The notes: generated by a model not told the origin, from the letters alone. Positions 24,480 to 33,466 are shown, counted from the first letter of the stretch. The stretch is DNA of 64,000 bases from JAGOUA01 sp964645655 (GCA_964645655.1 CAZXZS010000001.1:434001-498000), one strand, 5' to 3'. Made by a program: numbers and translations.

Positions 24480-25178
24480 ATGGGCTATACCGTCCGCTTG
24501 GAAGCATTCGAAGGTCCCCTGGACCTTCTTTTGCAGCTGGTCGAGGCGGAAAAGCTCGATATCAGCGAGATCGCGCTCGTGCGGGTCACCGAGCCCTTCG
24601 TTGAGGCGATTCGGGCGCGGGCCCAGGACGAGCGGTATCCACTTGAAGACCTGGCGCATTTTCTTGTGGTCGCAGCGAAACTCGTCGCCCTCAAGGCGCG
24701 CCTGCTCGTCCCGACGCCGGCCGCCGAAGAGGAAGAAGGCTCGCTCGTCGATCGCTTGCGCGCCTATCAGGCGTTCGTGCATGCGGGGGAGTGGCTCCGT
24801 GGGCGGAGCGATGGCGGGGCCCTGCTGTTTGCCCGTGGCCCGCATGAGGAGCCCGTTGAGGGGGTCCTGCCGACCGTCCCGAACCTGGCTCGGCTGGCCG
24901 AGCTGTTTCGTGCGATCCTGCGGCGGCGCGAACGCCCCGCGCCCCCTTCCCGCACCGCGATCCTGCAGCGCCTCGTCACGCTTGAGGAGCGCATGCAAGC
25001 CCTCCGCGAGCGGGTCATCCAAGGCGGGACCTTCGCCTTTTCCGCCTGGATCGGGCCCGAAGCCCCACGTGAGGTGGCCGTCGTCTCATTTCTCGCCTTG
25101 CTGGAACTCTTGAAGGCGGGAACCGTCACCGTGCGCCAGCCCGACTTGTTCGCTGAACTCACCATCTCTTCCGTATGA
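24480..25178 (+). CDS. scpA: Segregation and condensation protein ScpA
   Basis: 232 aa kleisin subunit of SMC-ScpAB. The N-terminal block VRLEAFEGPLDLLLQLVEAEKLDISEI is diagnostic; C-terminal winged helix (REVAVVSFLALLELLKAGTVTVRQ) binds the SMC head. Shine-Dalgarno GGAGG lies 4-5 nt before ATG. Overlaps scpB by ATGA. Confidence 0.97.
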   Translation: MGYTVRLEAFEGPLDLLLQLVEAEKLDISEIALVRVTEPFVEAIRARAQDERYPLEDLAHFLVVAAKLVALKARLLVPTPAAEEEEGSLVDRLRAYQAFVHAGEWLRGRSDGGALLFARGPHEEPVEGVLPTVPNLARLAELFRAILRRRERPAPPSRTAILQRLVTLEERMQALRERVIQGGTFAFSAWIGPEAPREVAVVSFLALLELLKAGTVTVRQPDLFAELTISSV

Positions 25179-25726
25179 TCACGCCCGCTGCCCAATTGGA
25201 GGCGCTCCTCTTTGCCCATGGGGCTCCGCTTGATGAGGCCCGTATTCGCGCCTTGTGCGGCTGGAACGAGCCGACGTTCGCGGCGGCCGTGGCGGCCTTG
25301 CGCGCGGCCCTGGAAGGCCGTGGCCTGGCCCTGCAGGCCTGGCGCGACCGCTATGAGCTGGTCACCGTTCCCGATGCCGCGCCGCTCATCCGCCAATTCC
25401 GCGAGGAGGAGGCCCGCGGCGAGCTCAGCAAGTCCGCGCTCGAGACGCTGGCGATCTTGCTGTATCGCGGCGCCCTCACGCGTCCGGAGCTTGAGGAGAT
25501 CCGCGGCATCCATTCGCACCAGATGATCCGGAGCCTGTCGTTGCGTGGCCTGATCGCCGAGCAGCCGCAGACGCGCCTTGGTCAGCCGGTCTATGAGGTG
25601 ACGCCGCTCTGCCTGCAGTGGTTGGGGCTGACGGGTCGGCAGGACCTGCCTGACTTCGCGAAGTTTTCCTCGGAACCTGCTGCCGCGGCGTCGGAAGGGG
25701 ATGAGGACGGATCCGTTGAGCTTTGA
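25175..25726 (+). CDS. scpB: Segregation and condensation protein ScpB
   Basis: 183 aa, tandem winged helices: QLEALLFAHGAPLDEARI and ALETLAILLYRGALTRPELEEIRG. Dimerises and bridges ScpA in the condensin complex. 4-bp overlap with scpA implies coupled translation. C-terminal tail is acidic and Ala-rich. After the stop, 145 bp without a gene or clear hairpin precede the carboxypeptidase promoter. Confidence 0.95.
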   Translation: MITPAAQLEALLFAHGAPLDEARIRALCGWNEPTFAAAVAALRAALEGRGLALQAWRDRYELVTVPDAAPLIRQFREEEARGELSKSALETLAILLYRGALTRPELEEIRGIHSHQMIRSLSLRGLIAEQPQTRLGQPVYEVTPLCLQWLGLTGRQDLPDFAKFSSEPAAAASEGDEDGSVEL

Positions 25727-25871
25727 GGCGACGGGGGAGGGGTTTCATGCCTGGGATTCCGGCGGCGCTTGTCCTTGCCGCATCCTTGGAGAGCGCATGA
25801 ATTGCCCCTTTTTTTATTTGTGCATCCGTGGCGCCTTCGTTTTTCGGGCGAATCCTGCTATCATGCCAACC

Positions 25872-26777
25872 ATGCTCGCCGAATCTCTGTTGGTTGCTCT
25901 CGGGATGCTCAGCTTTCGGGCTCCGGACGCCGCGATGGCCGCGCCGTCGCGCCTGCCGATCGCGCGGTACGTGGCGCCTGCGCACCGCGCCCCGATCCGG
26001 CGGCCGTCCCTGGTGGCCGGTGTCGCGACCACGGGGAAGGCGGCCGTCCTGATGGACGCCAAGAGCGGCGCGATCCTGTTTTCGCGCAATGGCGAAGGGG
26101 TCGCCCCGATCGCGAGCCTCACGAAGCTCATGACGGCGATGGTCATTTTGGACGCGCACTTGCCGCTTGACGAGGAGATCCTGCTCGTTGATGCGGACGA
26201 GCCTTCGGAAGGGCGTGCGGTCCTTGAGGGTGGCGAGACGCTTACCCGTGACGAATTGCTCCGTGCGCTGCTGATCGGCTCCGTGAATACGGCCGGGAAC
26301 GCGCTTGCCCGCACCTATCCCGGCGGCCAGGCGGCGTTCGTCGAAGCCATGAATCGGAAGGCGGGCGAACTGGGGCTGTCTTCGGCAAAATTCACGGATC
26401 CGACCGGGCTTGCCCGCGATAACGTCGCTTCCGCCGAGGACGTGGCGCGGATGCTGCAACGGGCCTTGTTTTATAACGACATCCGCCAGATCACGGAGCA
26501 GTCCGTCATCGAGATCAGGTCGCAGACGGGCCGTACCTTCCGGATCCCCAGCACGAACCTCCTACTTGATTCCTTTTTGAATAAGAAGCCGTACCGCATC
26601 ATCGCCGCCAAGACGGGATCGCTTCCGGAAGCGGGCTATTGTCTCGCCCAGGCGACGCAGGACGAGCAGGGGAACGAGCTCATCGCGGTGACGCTCGGCA
26701 GCGACAACCATTTTTCCCGCTACCAGGACGTGAAGGCGCTGACGGCGTGGGGATTTGAGGGGTTCGAGTGGCGATAG
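25872..26777 (+). CDS. D-alanyl-D-alanine carboxypeptidase (PBP5/DacA type)
   Basis: 301 aa. Signal-like N-terminus (LLVALGMLSF, possible cleavage after AMA), then the S11 peptidase domain with SxxK S82-LTK85, SVN in LLIGSVNTAGNALA and KTG in IAAKTGSLPEAG. It trims the terminal D-Ala of the stem peptide. No PBP5 C-terminal beta domain or amphipathic anchor, so smaller than E. coli DacA. Start is chosen 7 nt after TATCAT of an extended -10 (TGCTATCAT, hexamer 25859-25864); longer frames would overlap the promoter. Confidence 0.93.
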   Translation: MLAESLLVALGMLSFRAPDAAMAAPSRLPIARYVAPAHRAPIRRPSLVAGVATTGKAAVLMDAKSGAILFSRNGEGVAPIASLTKLMTAMVILDAHLPLDEEILLVDADEPSEGRAVLEGGETLTRDELLRALLIGSVNTAGNALARTYPGGQAAFVEAMNRKAGELGLSSAKFTDPTGLARDNVASAEDVARMLQRALFYNDIRQITEQSVIEIRSQTGRTFRIPSTNLLLDSFLNKKPYRIIAAKTGSLPEAGYCLAQATQDEQGNELIAVTLGSDNHFSRYQDVKALTAWGFEGFEWR

Positions 26778-26938
26778 CGGGCAAAAAATCTCTTCCGCGC
26801 GCGTGGACGTTTTCGCCCGGATGATGGTGGTTTCGTGAGTAGGGGTGGGTTCGCGCCTTGTTTTTTCGGGCAATGCATGCTTAGCTGAAGCCATCTCGGG
26901 CACCTGTGCACGGGAAAGCAGCCATTCGGAGGGAAGCT

Positions 26939-27865
26939 ATGGGTTCTATCAAGAAAGCCTCGGAGCCTAGCGCCGAAGCGGCTGGGCGATGGTCGATGCG
27001 GGAGGGGGATGTCAAGACGCTCCGTGAGGCCTATCCGATCCCCGGAAGGCTCTTCGCGGAGCGCTATCTCGTCGCCGATCTCCTCGCGGTGGGGTCATTC
27101 TCCTGCATCTATCGCGTTTCTGACGTGCAAGGCCGCCCGTGCGTCCTGAAGGCGCTCCGCCCGGACGTGATCGACGATCCGGTAGCCTCCATGCGGTTTT
27201 ACCGAGAGATCGACATCCTTCGGGCCCTCCGCGGCGTGGACGGCATCGTGCCGTGCCTGGCGTTCGGAGAATATTACGAGGTCCCGTACCTGGTTTCGGA
27301 AGACGTAGGCGGGACGGACTTGAACACCCCCGACTGGCCCTCGATCCCCCTCCTGCAGGGGCTCGAGGCGCTTCACCGCGTCGCGCAGGTGGCCGCTGGG
27401 CTGCATGCGCGTGGGATCGTCCATCGCGACCTCAAGCCCGCGAACCTGCTCCGAGGCAGGGATGGGAGGGTGTTCATCATCGATTTCGGCAGCGCGACGG
27501 CCCCCGCGTCCATCACGCGCCTGCGCTCGATCGAGCGGTCTCTGAACGGGACCAGCGGCTACCTGTCGCCCGAGCAGGCGAACCTGGAGCCGGCTGACCC
27601 GCGCGACGACCAATGGTCCCTGGGGGCCATGCTGTTTTCCTGCGTGACCAAGGATCGGCTCTCCCTGTTCGCACAGAAGACCGAACAAGGTGTCATCGAT
27701 GAGACGCGTGACCGTCAGTACCGGATCCCGCCCCTTTCCTGCTCGAACGAGGTTGCGGCGCTGATCCGGCGCTGTCTTGCCCCGTACCGGAGCGAGCGCT
27801 ACGCCGACATGCGCGAGCTCGCTGAGCAGATTCGGGTCGCCATGGCGGCTCTAGGGGGCGCGTAG
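26939..27865 (+). CDS. Hanks-type Ser/Thr protein kinase, soluble
   Basis: 308 aa, kinase domain only, without TM or PASTA repeats. P-loop LLAVGSFSCIYRV (first Gly is Ala), Lys K71, helix-C Glu E90, catalytic loop HRDLKPAN (162-169), DFG 182-184, and activation segment GTSGYLSPEQA, so it looks active. Shine-Dalgarno GGAGGG sits 6 nt before the ATG. Monocistronic with a strong terminator. Targets unknown; a peptidoglycan or division role is possible from the neighbouring genes, but that is inference. Confidence 0.92.
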   Translation: MGSIKKASEPSAEAAGRWSMREGDVKTLREAYPIPGRLFAERYLVADLLAVGSFSCIYRVSDVQGRPCVLKALRPDVIDDPVASMRFYREIDILRALRGVDGIVPCLAFGEYYEVPYLVSEDVGGTDLNTPDWPSIPLLQGLEALHRVAQVAAGLHARGIVHRDLKPANLLRGRDGRVFIIDFGSATAPASITRLRSIERSLNGTSGYLSPEQANLEPADPRDDQWSLGAMLFSCVTKDRLSLFAQKTEQGVIDETRDRQYRIPPLSCSNEVAALIRRCLAPYRSERYADMRELAEQIRVAMAALGGA

Positions 27866-27877
27866 AGATGGGTTCCT

Positions 27878-27904
27878 GCATCGGGAGAGATCCGATGCTT
27901 TTTT
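27878..27904 (+). terminator. Terminator of the kinase gene
   Basis: GCATCGG, 7-nt loop, CCGATGC, then a six-T run. Confidence 0.9.
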
Positions 27905-28035
27905 GTAGGGGTCGATAGCTTTTCTGCCGGCGCGTAAGGGTTGGCTTCCCGACAGGCGCTCCGTTTGGGAAGGGGTTGCAGACGCCTTCCAGCGGCGAAA
28001 GGGCGGTCTTCTAAAAGCGTTTCGTGCCCCCAGCC

Positions 28036-28072
28036 ATGAAAAAACAGCCTTCGATGAAGGCTGTTTTTTCAT
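28036..28072. terminator. Bidirectional terminator next to tRNA-Met
   Basis: 16-bp perfect arms (28036-28051, 28057-28072) with A-run and T-run on opposite sides; overlaps the tRNA CCA end. Confidence 0.9.
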
Positions 28073-28148
28073 GGTAGCGGGGGCCGGAATCGAACCGGCG
28101 ACCTCGGGCTTATGAGTCCCACGCTCTAACCAGCTGAGCTACCCCGCC
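28072..28148 (-). tRNA. tRNA-Met/Ile2 (anticodon CAT), elongator type
   Basis: 77 nt with encoded CCA. Acceptor GGCGGGG/CCCCGCT, D-arm GCTC/GAGC, loop CTCATAA. Anticodon stem has an A31-G39 mismatch. It lacks the GGG/CCC initiator stem, so it is either elongator Met or lysidine-modified Ile2; sequence alone does not decide. A possible promoter (TTGCCA, 18 nt, TACCTT) lies upstream on the minus strand. Confidence 0.9.
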
Positions 28149-28323
28149 ATAAAAAGCCTTGTGAAGGTAGCACGCGTGAGCGGTGGTTGGCAAGACGGTG
28201 GGAGCGGGGGTCGCTCTGATCGTTTTTCCGCTGGCGAGGCGAAAAGCGTTCTTATACGTTTTACGACGCAAGAGGCGCCCGCATCGACAGCGTGTCGGAA
28301 TCCTGCTATGCTCACCGGCAACT

Positions 28324-28797
28324 ATGATGCTCACGACGCACGTCATGGTGGGCGCGACCTTGGCCCTCACGCTCGCCCCAGACCGCCCATGGCTGGCGTT
28401 TTTGTTAGGGTTCGTCTCGCACCTGCTCATCGACGTCATTCCGCATGGGGATGCCGAAATGTACACGAAGTACCAAAAGGGGTTGCAGGTCCGTCTCGCC
28501 CTCGCATACAGCGCGATCGATGCGGTGGTCGCGATCGTCCTCATTGGGATCCTGCTGAACTTGCCGTTAGGGGAGACGTCGCGCGGCATCGCCACCTTGG
28601 GGATCTTCGGCGGCGTCTTGCCGGACCTCTTGGCCGGCTTGCGTGAGATCGTCAAATCGCGGTGGCTTGAGGCCTTTAACCGGGTCCATTTTTTCTTCCA
28701 CGATGGGGTCACGAAGCGTTGGGGGGACGTGCCGCTTTGGTTGGGGATCGGCGCGCAGGTGATCGTGATCGCGGCCTTGTTCCCGCTGTTCCGTTGA
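28324..28797 (+). CDS. Membrane protein, possible YdjM-like metal-dependent hydrolase
   Basis: 157 aa with four or five TM helices. Conserved-looking His/Asp positions in or near the membrane (TTHVMVGATLAL, FVSHLLIDVIPHGDAEMY, GVLPDLLAG, FNRVHFFFHDG) recall the YdjM/DUF457 family of membrane-bound metal hydrolases. The match is by His/Asp pattern only. Start: two ATG codons follow TGCTATGCT (hexamer 28307-28312) by 11 nt. Confidence 0.5.
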   Translation: MMLTTHVMVGATLALTLAPDRPWLAFLLGFVSHLLIDVIPHGDAEMYTKYQKGLQVRLALAYSAIDAVVAIVLIGILLNLPLGETSRGIATLGIFGGVLPDLLAGLREIVKSRWLEAFNRVHFFFHDGVTKRWGDVPLWLGIGAQVIVIAALFPLFR

Positions 28798-28827
28798 GCG
28801 CGTGTGGCGGCTTCATTGCACATAAAG

Positions 28828-28857
28828 AAAAAAATCCACGGGATGCGTGGATTTTTT
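28828..28857. terminator. Bidirectional terminator
   Basis: Stem AATCCACG/CGTGGATT with flanking A- and T-runs, between the membrane-protein gene and the leftward initiator tRNA. Confidence 0.85.
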
Positions 28858-28859
28858 CT

Positions 28860-28936
28860 TGGTTGCGGGGGTTGGATTCGAACCAACGACCTCCGGGTTA
28901 TGGGCCCGGCGAGCTGCCTGGCTGCTCTACCCCGCT
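28860..28936 (-). tRNA. Initiator tRNA-fMet (CAT) with C33
   Basis: 77 nt with encoded CCA. Initiator marks: three consecutive G:C pairs in the anticodon stem (CCGGG/CCCGG), A11:T24, and unpaired 1-72. Unusual: the anticodon loop reads CCCATAA, so position 33 is C instead of the near-universal T, and the 1-72 mismatch is A-A, not C-A. Confidence 0.9.
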
Positions 28937-28952
28937 ACGGATTTGTAGGGGG

Positions 28953-28981
28953 ATGGTACGCGATGGGGGACGGGGCGTCAA
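28953..28981 (-). promoter_or_regulatory. Promoter of tRNA-fMet
   Basis: Minus strand TTGACG (28981-28976), 17 nt, TACCAT (28958-28953). Confidence 0.7.
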
Positions 28982-29000
28982 GGGGCGTCCGCCGTAAACA

Positions 29001-29030
29001 AAAGCCCCCTCGTGGAAACGAAGGGGATCT
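29001..29030 (-). terminator. Terminator of tRNA-Leu(CAA)
   Basis: CCCC(T)CGT / ACGAAGGGG stem; on the minus strand it ends in GGCTTTTG. It starts directly at the tRNA CCA. Confidence 0.7.
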
Positions 29031-29117
29031 TGGTGCCGGGAGAGAGAATCGAACTCTCATGACCTTGCGATCGCAGGATTTTGAGTCCTGTGCGTCTACC
29101 AATTCCGCCATCCCGGC
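29031..29117 (-). tRNA. tRNA-Leu (anticodon CAA)
   Basis: 87 nt with CCA and a long variable arm (GATCGCAAGGTCAT). Anticodon stem CAGGA/TCCTG around CTCAAAA gives CAA. Acceptor GCCGGGA/TCCCGGC. Confidence 0.95.
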
Positions 29118-29127
29118 CGGCCCGGCT

Positions 29128-29156
29128 AGGGTACGCGATGGGCGCGGGCCCGTCAA
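29128..29156 (-). promoter_or_regulatory. Promoter of tRNA-Leu(CAA)
   Basis: Minus strand TTGACG (29156-29151), 17 nt, TACCCT (29133-29128). It shares CCATCGCGTACC with the tRNA-fMet promoter. Confidence 0.7.
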
Positions 29157-29169
29157 CGGTCCGTTGGCG

Positions 29170-31758
29170 TTATTCCGCCGCCGCTTTTTTGCGGGCGCGG
29201 GTCTTCTTTGGGGCGCCCTCCTTCGCGCCTAGGATCTCGAGGGCCTGCTCGAGGGACGGAGTCGCGCCTTGCAGGTTCTTGGGAACGGTCGCGTTCGTCT
29301 TGTTGTGCTTCAGGTAGGGGCCGTACTTGCCGTCGTGGAGGGTGATCGGCTTGCCGTCCTTGGGGTGGGTGCCGATCGCGGTCCCGGGCGCGCTCGTGCG
29401 CTTGCCGCGACCCGTCTTTGGTTCGGCAAGGAGCGCAAGGGCGCGTTCGGCCGTGATCGTCCAGAGGCTATCCTCCTTCTTGAGCGAGCGGAAATCGCCG
29501 TCGTGGACCACATACGGCCCGAAACGCCCGAAGCCGAGCTTCACTTCCTTGCCGCTCGTCGGATGCGTCGCGAGGACGCGCGGGAGCGAGAGGAGATACA
29601 GGGCTTTCTGGAGGCTGAGGGTCTCGAGCGGGGTGTCCTTAGGGACGCTCGAGCGCTTCGGTTTCTTCGCCTTCTTATCCTTGTCGTCCGGATCTTCACC
29701 GAGCTGGACATAGGGGCCGTAGCTGCCGGTGCGGAGGTAGATGTTGAGGCCGGTCGCGGGATCGACGCCGAGGCTCGTAGGGCCTTGCTGCTGCTTGCCG
29801 AGGAGCTCTTCGAGCGTTTCGGGGGTGAGGTCCGCGGGCGCGATCGTGTCCGGGATGTTCATCTTTACCGGCGTCTTGTGCTTGGGGTGGATGCCTTCCA
29901 TGTAGGTGCCGAAGCGGCCGAGGCGGATTTCGACGTCAGGGACGGCGGGGAGCAGGAGGCGGCGGGTCTCGTCTTCCGGGGCAGCGGTGAGTTCGGCGTC
30001 GATGCCGGCCTTGAGGCCGCGCGCGCCATCGAAATAGAACGTGCGGAGATACGGGATCCATTCCTCCTTGCCTTCGGCGATGCGGTCGAGGTCCTGCTCC
30101 ATCCGTGAGGTGAAGGTGGCGTCGACGAAGGTCGGGAAATGCTTCTCCATGTATTGCGTCACGATCATGCCGGTGAAGGTGGGGATGAGCGTCGACTGCT
30201 GCTTGCGGACGTAGCCACGGTCAAGCAGCGTCGAGATGATGCTCGCGTAGGTGCTCGGCCGCCCGATGCCCGCCTTTTCCATGTATTGGATGAGACCGGC
30301 TTCGGTGAAGCGGGACGGGGGCTTGGTCTCGTGGCTGACGGGGGTCACGCCTTCGCATTGGACGGCATCGCCGATCTCGAGGGCCGGCAGGATGCGTTCG
30401 CGGTCTTCGAGGGCGAGGTCCGGATCGTCATGCCCTTCGGTGTACGCGCGGAGGAAGCCGGGGAAGAGGATGCGCAAGCCGCTTGCCTGGAAACTGACGC
30501 CCGCCTCTTCGAAAGTCACGGTCGTCTGCTCCTGGTCGGAGGCGGCCATCTGCGAGGCGAGGGTGCGCATCCAGATGAGCTCGTAGACGTCGCGCTCGAT
30601 GCCTTGGAGCGGGGTGTCGTCGGGGGCACGGAAGTCGAGGGACGGGCGGATGGCCTCGTGGGCCTCCTGGGCGCCCTTGGCGGTCGCGTAGTGGCGGGCT
30701 TCCTTGGCGAGGTATTGCTCGCCAAAGCGGGTCTTGACGACCTGTTGGAGACGCGAAACCGCTTCGGCGGACAAGCTCACGGAGTCGGTACGCATGTAGG
30801 TGATATACCCGTGTTCGTACAGCGCTTGCGCCGTGCGCATGGCCTCTTTCGTGGAGAGGCCGAGCTTGCGGTTGGCTTCCTGTTGGAAGGTGGACGTGAT
30901 GAACGGGGCGGTCGGTTGCTTTTTTACGGCCTTGACCTGCTTGGTCGCGACCTTCCAGGAGCGGTGGCTCGAGAGCGTTTCGGTGAGGGCCTTGGCGGCG
31001 GCCTCGTCGAGGACCCGGACCTTGCGGCTTGCCTTGACCTGGCCGGTTTCCTCGTCGAAATCCTTGCCGCTCCCGATGGCGGTGCCGTCGACGGCAAGCG
31101 AGGTCGCCTCAAATGCCGCCGTATCCTTTTTGAGGGCGGCGAGCAGGTCCCAGTAGCCGGCCTTGGCGAAGCGGAGGCGGGCCCGTTCACGGTCGACGAT
31201 GGCCTTGAGGGCGGCGCTTTGGACGCGGCCGGCGGAGAGGCCGTACGCGATCTTGCGCCAGAGGACGGGGGAGATGCCGTAGCCGACGAGACGGTCGAGG
31301 ATACGGCGCGTCTCTTGGGCGCGGACGACGTCCTGGTTCAGCGTGCGCGGATGCACGAAGGCGGCCTCGATGGCGGGGCGGGTGATCTCGTGGAAGACGG
31401 TGCGGTGGATCGGGACCTTCGGCTTCAAGACCTCCAGCAGGTGCCAGCTGATGCTCTCCCCTTCGCGGTCGTCGTCGGTCGCGAGGTAGACGTCATCGGC
31501 GTCCTTGAGGGCGCGCTTGAGCTCGTCGATGGTTTTTTTCTTGCCGGAAGGGATGATGTAGAGCGGCTCGAAGTCGTGGTCGACGTCGACGCCGAGTTGG
31601 CCCTTGGGGGTTTTCTTGAGGGCTTCCGGGACATCGGCGGCGGATTGCGGGAGATCGCGGACATGGCCCATGGAGGCCAGAATCGTGTAATCTTGGCCTA
31701 AAAACTTGCGAATTGTCTTCGCTTTGGTGGGGGACTCCACGATGACCAGGTGGCGCAT
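29170..31758 (-). CDS. topA: DNA topoisomerase I
   Basis: 862 aa type IA enzyme relaxing negative supercoils. TOPRIM MRHLVIVESPTKAKTIRKFL with TDDDREGE (95-102), catalytic Tyr Y321 in GYITYMRTDS. The C-terminus has no Cys zinc fingers but a series of glycine-rich topo C-terminal repeats (GRFGTYMEG, GSYGPYVQLG, GRFGPYVVHDG, GKYGPYLKHNK), then a basic Lys/Arg/Ala tail that probably binds DNA. The chosen ATG is 9 nt after an extended -10 (TGCTACCAT) on the minus strand; the frame stays open upstream without family sequence. 32 nt downstream of dprA. Confidence 0.97.
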   Translation of the reverse strand: MRHLVIVESPTKAKTIRKFLGQDYTILASMGHVRDLPQSAADVPEALKKTPKGQLGVDVDHDFEPLYIIPSGKKKTIDELKRALKDADDVYLATDDDREGESISWHLLEVLKPKVPIHRTVFHEITRPAIEAAFVHPRTLNQDVVRAQETRRILDRLVGYGISPVLWRKIAYGLSAGRVQSAALKAIVDRERARLRFAKAGYWDLLAALKKDTAAFEATSLAVDGTAIGSGKDFDEETGQVKASRKVRVLDEAAAKALTETLSSHRSWKVATKQVKAVKKQPTAPFITSTFQQEANRKLGLSTKEAMRTAQALYEHGYITYMRTDSVSLSAEAVSRLQQVVKTRFGEQYLAKEARHYATAKGAQEAHEAIRPSLDFRAPDDTPLQGIERDVYELIWMRTLASQMAASDQEQTTVTFEEAGVSFQASGLRILFPGFLRAYTEGHDDPDLALEDRERILPALEIGDAVQCEGVTPVSHETKPPSRFTEAGLIQYMEKAGIGRPSTYASIISTLLDRGYVRKQQSTLIPTFTGMIVTQYMEKHFPTFVDATFTSRMEQDLDRIAEGKEEWIPYLRTFYFDGARGLKAGIDAELTAAPEDETRRLLLPAVPDVEIRLGRFGTYMEGIHPKHKTPVKMNIPDTIAPADLTPETLEELLGKQQQGPTSLGVDPATGLNIYLRTGSYGPYVQLGEDPDDKDKKAKKPKRSSVPKDTPLETLSLQKALYLLSLPRVLATHPTSGKEVKLGFGRFGPYVVHDGDFRSLKKEDSLWTITAERALALLAEPKTGRGKRTSAPGTAIGTHPKDGKPITLHDGKYGPYLKHNKTNATVPKNLQGATPSLEQALEILGAKEGAPKKTRARKKAAAE

Positions 31759-31790
31759 ATGAGGTGGATGGTAGCACGAAGGCAAGCCCT

Positions 31791-32894
31791 TTAGGCAAGT
31801 CCGCAGCGGAGCCAGCGTCCGGAAGGGCCCTGTCGGACCAATCCTTGGAGTTCCAGGAGGCCGAGGCGCGAGACGAGGGGGCCGGGCTCGGTTTTGAGAT
31901 GCGTGGCAAGGTCGTCGAGGGCGAGCCCGTCCGGGTGTGGTTCCAAATGGTCCATAAGTGCCCGGTCTTGTTCGCTTAAGGGAAGCCGGTCGCGTGCCTG
32001 GCGGGCCTGCTGGGGCGGGTCGACGGCAAGGGTTTCCCAGATGTCGTTCGCATGCCGGCAGAGGCGGGCGCCAGCCGTGAGCAGGGCATGGGTCCCATGG
32101 GAGGCGTCGGAGAAGATGCTGCCCGGGACGGCGAGGACATCGCGGCCCAGCTCGAGCGCGATCCGGGCCGTGATCAGGGTCCCGCTGCGGTCGCGGGCTT
32201 CGATGACGATGACGGCTTGCGAAAGGGCGGCGATGAGGCGGTTGCGCGCGGGGAAGGTGCCTTGATGGATGGCGCTGCCGGGCGGGTATTCGCTCACGAT
32301 GCCGCCGCCCTGCGCGATGATGCGGTCGGCGAGCGTGGCGTGGGCGGGCGGATAGAGCTCTCCCGCGCAGACGCTTGAACCAAGGATGGCGACCGTCGGG
32401 AGCCCGTGGTCGAGCGCGCGCTCGTGGGCCCGGCCGTCGGTCCCGAAGGCGAGGCCGGAGACGATGCCGACGGGACTGTCGGCGAGGCTCCGGATGAGCT
32501 CGTCCGTGACGCGTTCGCCGTAGCCGGTCGGGCGTCGGGTGCCGATGACCGCGAGATAGGGGACCTCTGGGATCTGGCCGCGGACGAATAAGGCGCTGGG
32601 CATTTGGGCGCCAAGGTGCGCAAAACGGTTGGGCCAACCGGGATCGTTCGGATACAGGACCCGGACCCGTTCGCGCTCGCAGGCGGCAAGGATTTTTTCG
32701 GGGTGGCAGCGGTGCAGGTGCCGTTGCCAGAGGGCGGCGATTTTTTCGGGGACGCCTCGCTTGCGGAGGGTGGCTGACGTGAGCGATGGGGCGTCGTCAG
32801 GCGGGATGCCTAAGACGGCGAACGCTTCGTGGACGCTTGCGGGGGTCAGGGCGATGAGGAGGCGGCGGTTCGCCAACGAAAAAGAAGAGGTCAT
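31791..32894 (-). CDS. dprA: DNA processing protein DprA/Smf
   Basis: 367 aa. N-terminal SAM-like region, central Rossmann-like domain (YLAVIGTRRPTGYGERVTDEL, GIVSGLAFGTDGRAHERAL, GGGIVSEYPPGS, FPARNRLIAALS) that binds ssDNA and loads RecA in transformation, and a C-terminal winged helix. ATG at 32894 overlaps the pth TGA. With comF this hints at natural DNA uptake, an inference. Confidence 0.95.
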   Translation of the reverse strand: MTSSFSLANRRLLIALTPASVHEAFAVLGIPPDDAPSLTSATLRKRGVPEKIAALWQRHLHRCHPEKILAACERERVRVLYPNDPGWPNRFAHLGAQMPSALFVRGQIPEVPYLAVIGTRRPTGYGERVTDELIRSLADSPVGIVSGLAFGTDGRAHERALDHGLPTVAILGSSVCAGELYPPAHATLADRIIAQGGGIVSEYPPGSAIHQGTFPARNRLIAALSQAVIVIEARDRSGTLITARIALELGRDVLAVPGSIFSDASHGTHALLTAGARLCRHANDIWETLAVDPPQQARQARDRLPLSEQDRALMDHLEPHPDGLALDDLATHLKTEPGPLVSRLGLLELQGLVRQGPSGRWLRCGLA

Positions 32895-33466
32895 CTCTTC
32901 TTTCCGTTCCATGCCTGTTGGGCGGCGTCAAGGCCGTGGGAGAGCCAGGTAAGGATGGCGTTTTCGGCATCTTCGAGGGTCTCGGTGACGAGGGGCCGTT
33001 CTTCAGCCGTGAACCGCTCCAGGACGTAGTCCTCGATGGGTTGTGGGGTCGTCGGTCGGCCGATGCCGAGGCGAAGGCGGGCGAGCGGGTGTCCGCCGAG
33101 GCGCTCCTCGATCGAGCGGATCCCGTTGTGGCCTCCGGCGCTGCCGCCATACGCGAACTTGAAGGTCCCGAGGGGGAAATCCAGCTCGTCCTGGACGATC
33201 AGGGTGTCTTCCAACGGGATCTTGTAGTAACTCAGGAGCGCCTGGACCGCGGCCCCTGACAGGTTCATGTACGTTGTGGGCAGGGCGAGGATGACGGCCT
33301 CGTTCGCGTTCCGTCCGCGCGTGCAGAGGGCTTGCAGGGCGCGGTTTTCCTGGAAGGGGCCGGTCCCGATGGCCGGCGCGACGCGTTCCACCGCGTCCCA
33401 ACCGAAATTGTGGCGCGTGCCGCGGTATCTCTCGCCGACGTTCCCGAGCCCGATGACGGCTTTCAT
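32891..33466 (-). CDS. pth: Peptidyl-tRNA hydrolase
   Basis: 191 aa. IGLGNVGERYRGTRHNFGWDAV contains the catalytic His (RHNFG); PTTYMNLSGAAV, DELDFPLGTFKF and GGSAGGHNGIRSI complete the signature. It recycles tRNA from stalled peptidyl-tRNA. 6 nt after der; ATGA overlap with dprA. Confidence 0.97.
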   Translation of the reverse strand: MKAVIGLGNVGERYRGTRHNFGWDAVERVAPAIGTGPFQENRALQALCTRGRNANEAVILALPTTYMNLSGAAVQALLSYYKIPLEDTLIVQDELDFPLGTFKFAYGGSAGGHNGIRSIEERLGGHPLARLRLGIGRPTTPQPIEDYVLERFTAEERPLVTETLEDAENAILTWLSHGLDAAQQAWNGKKR

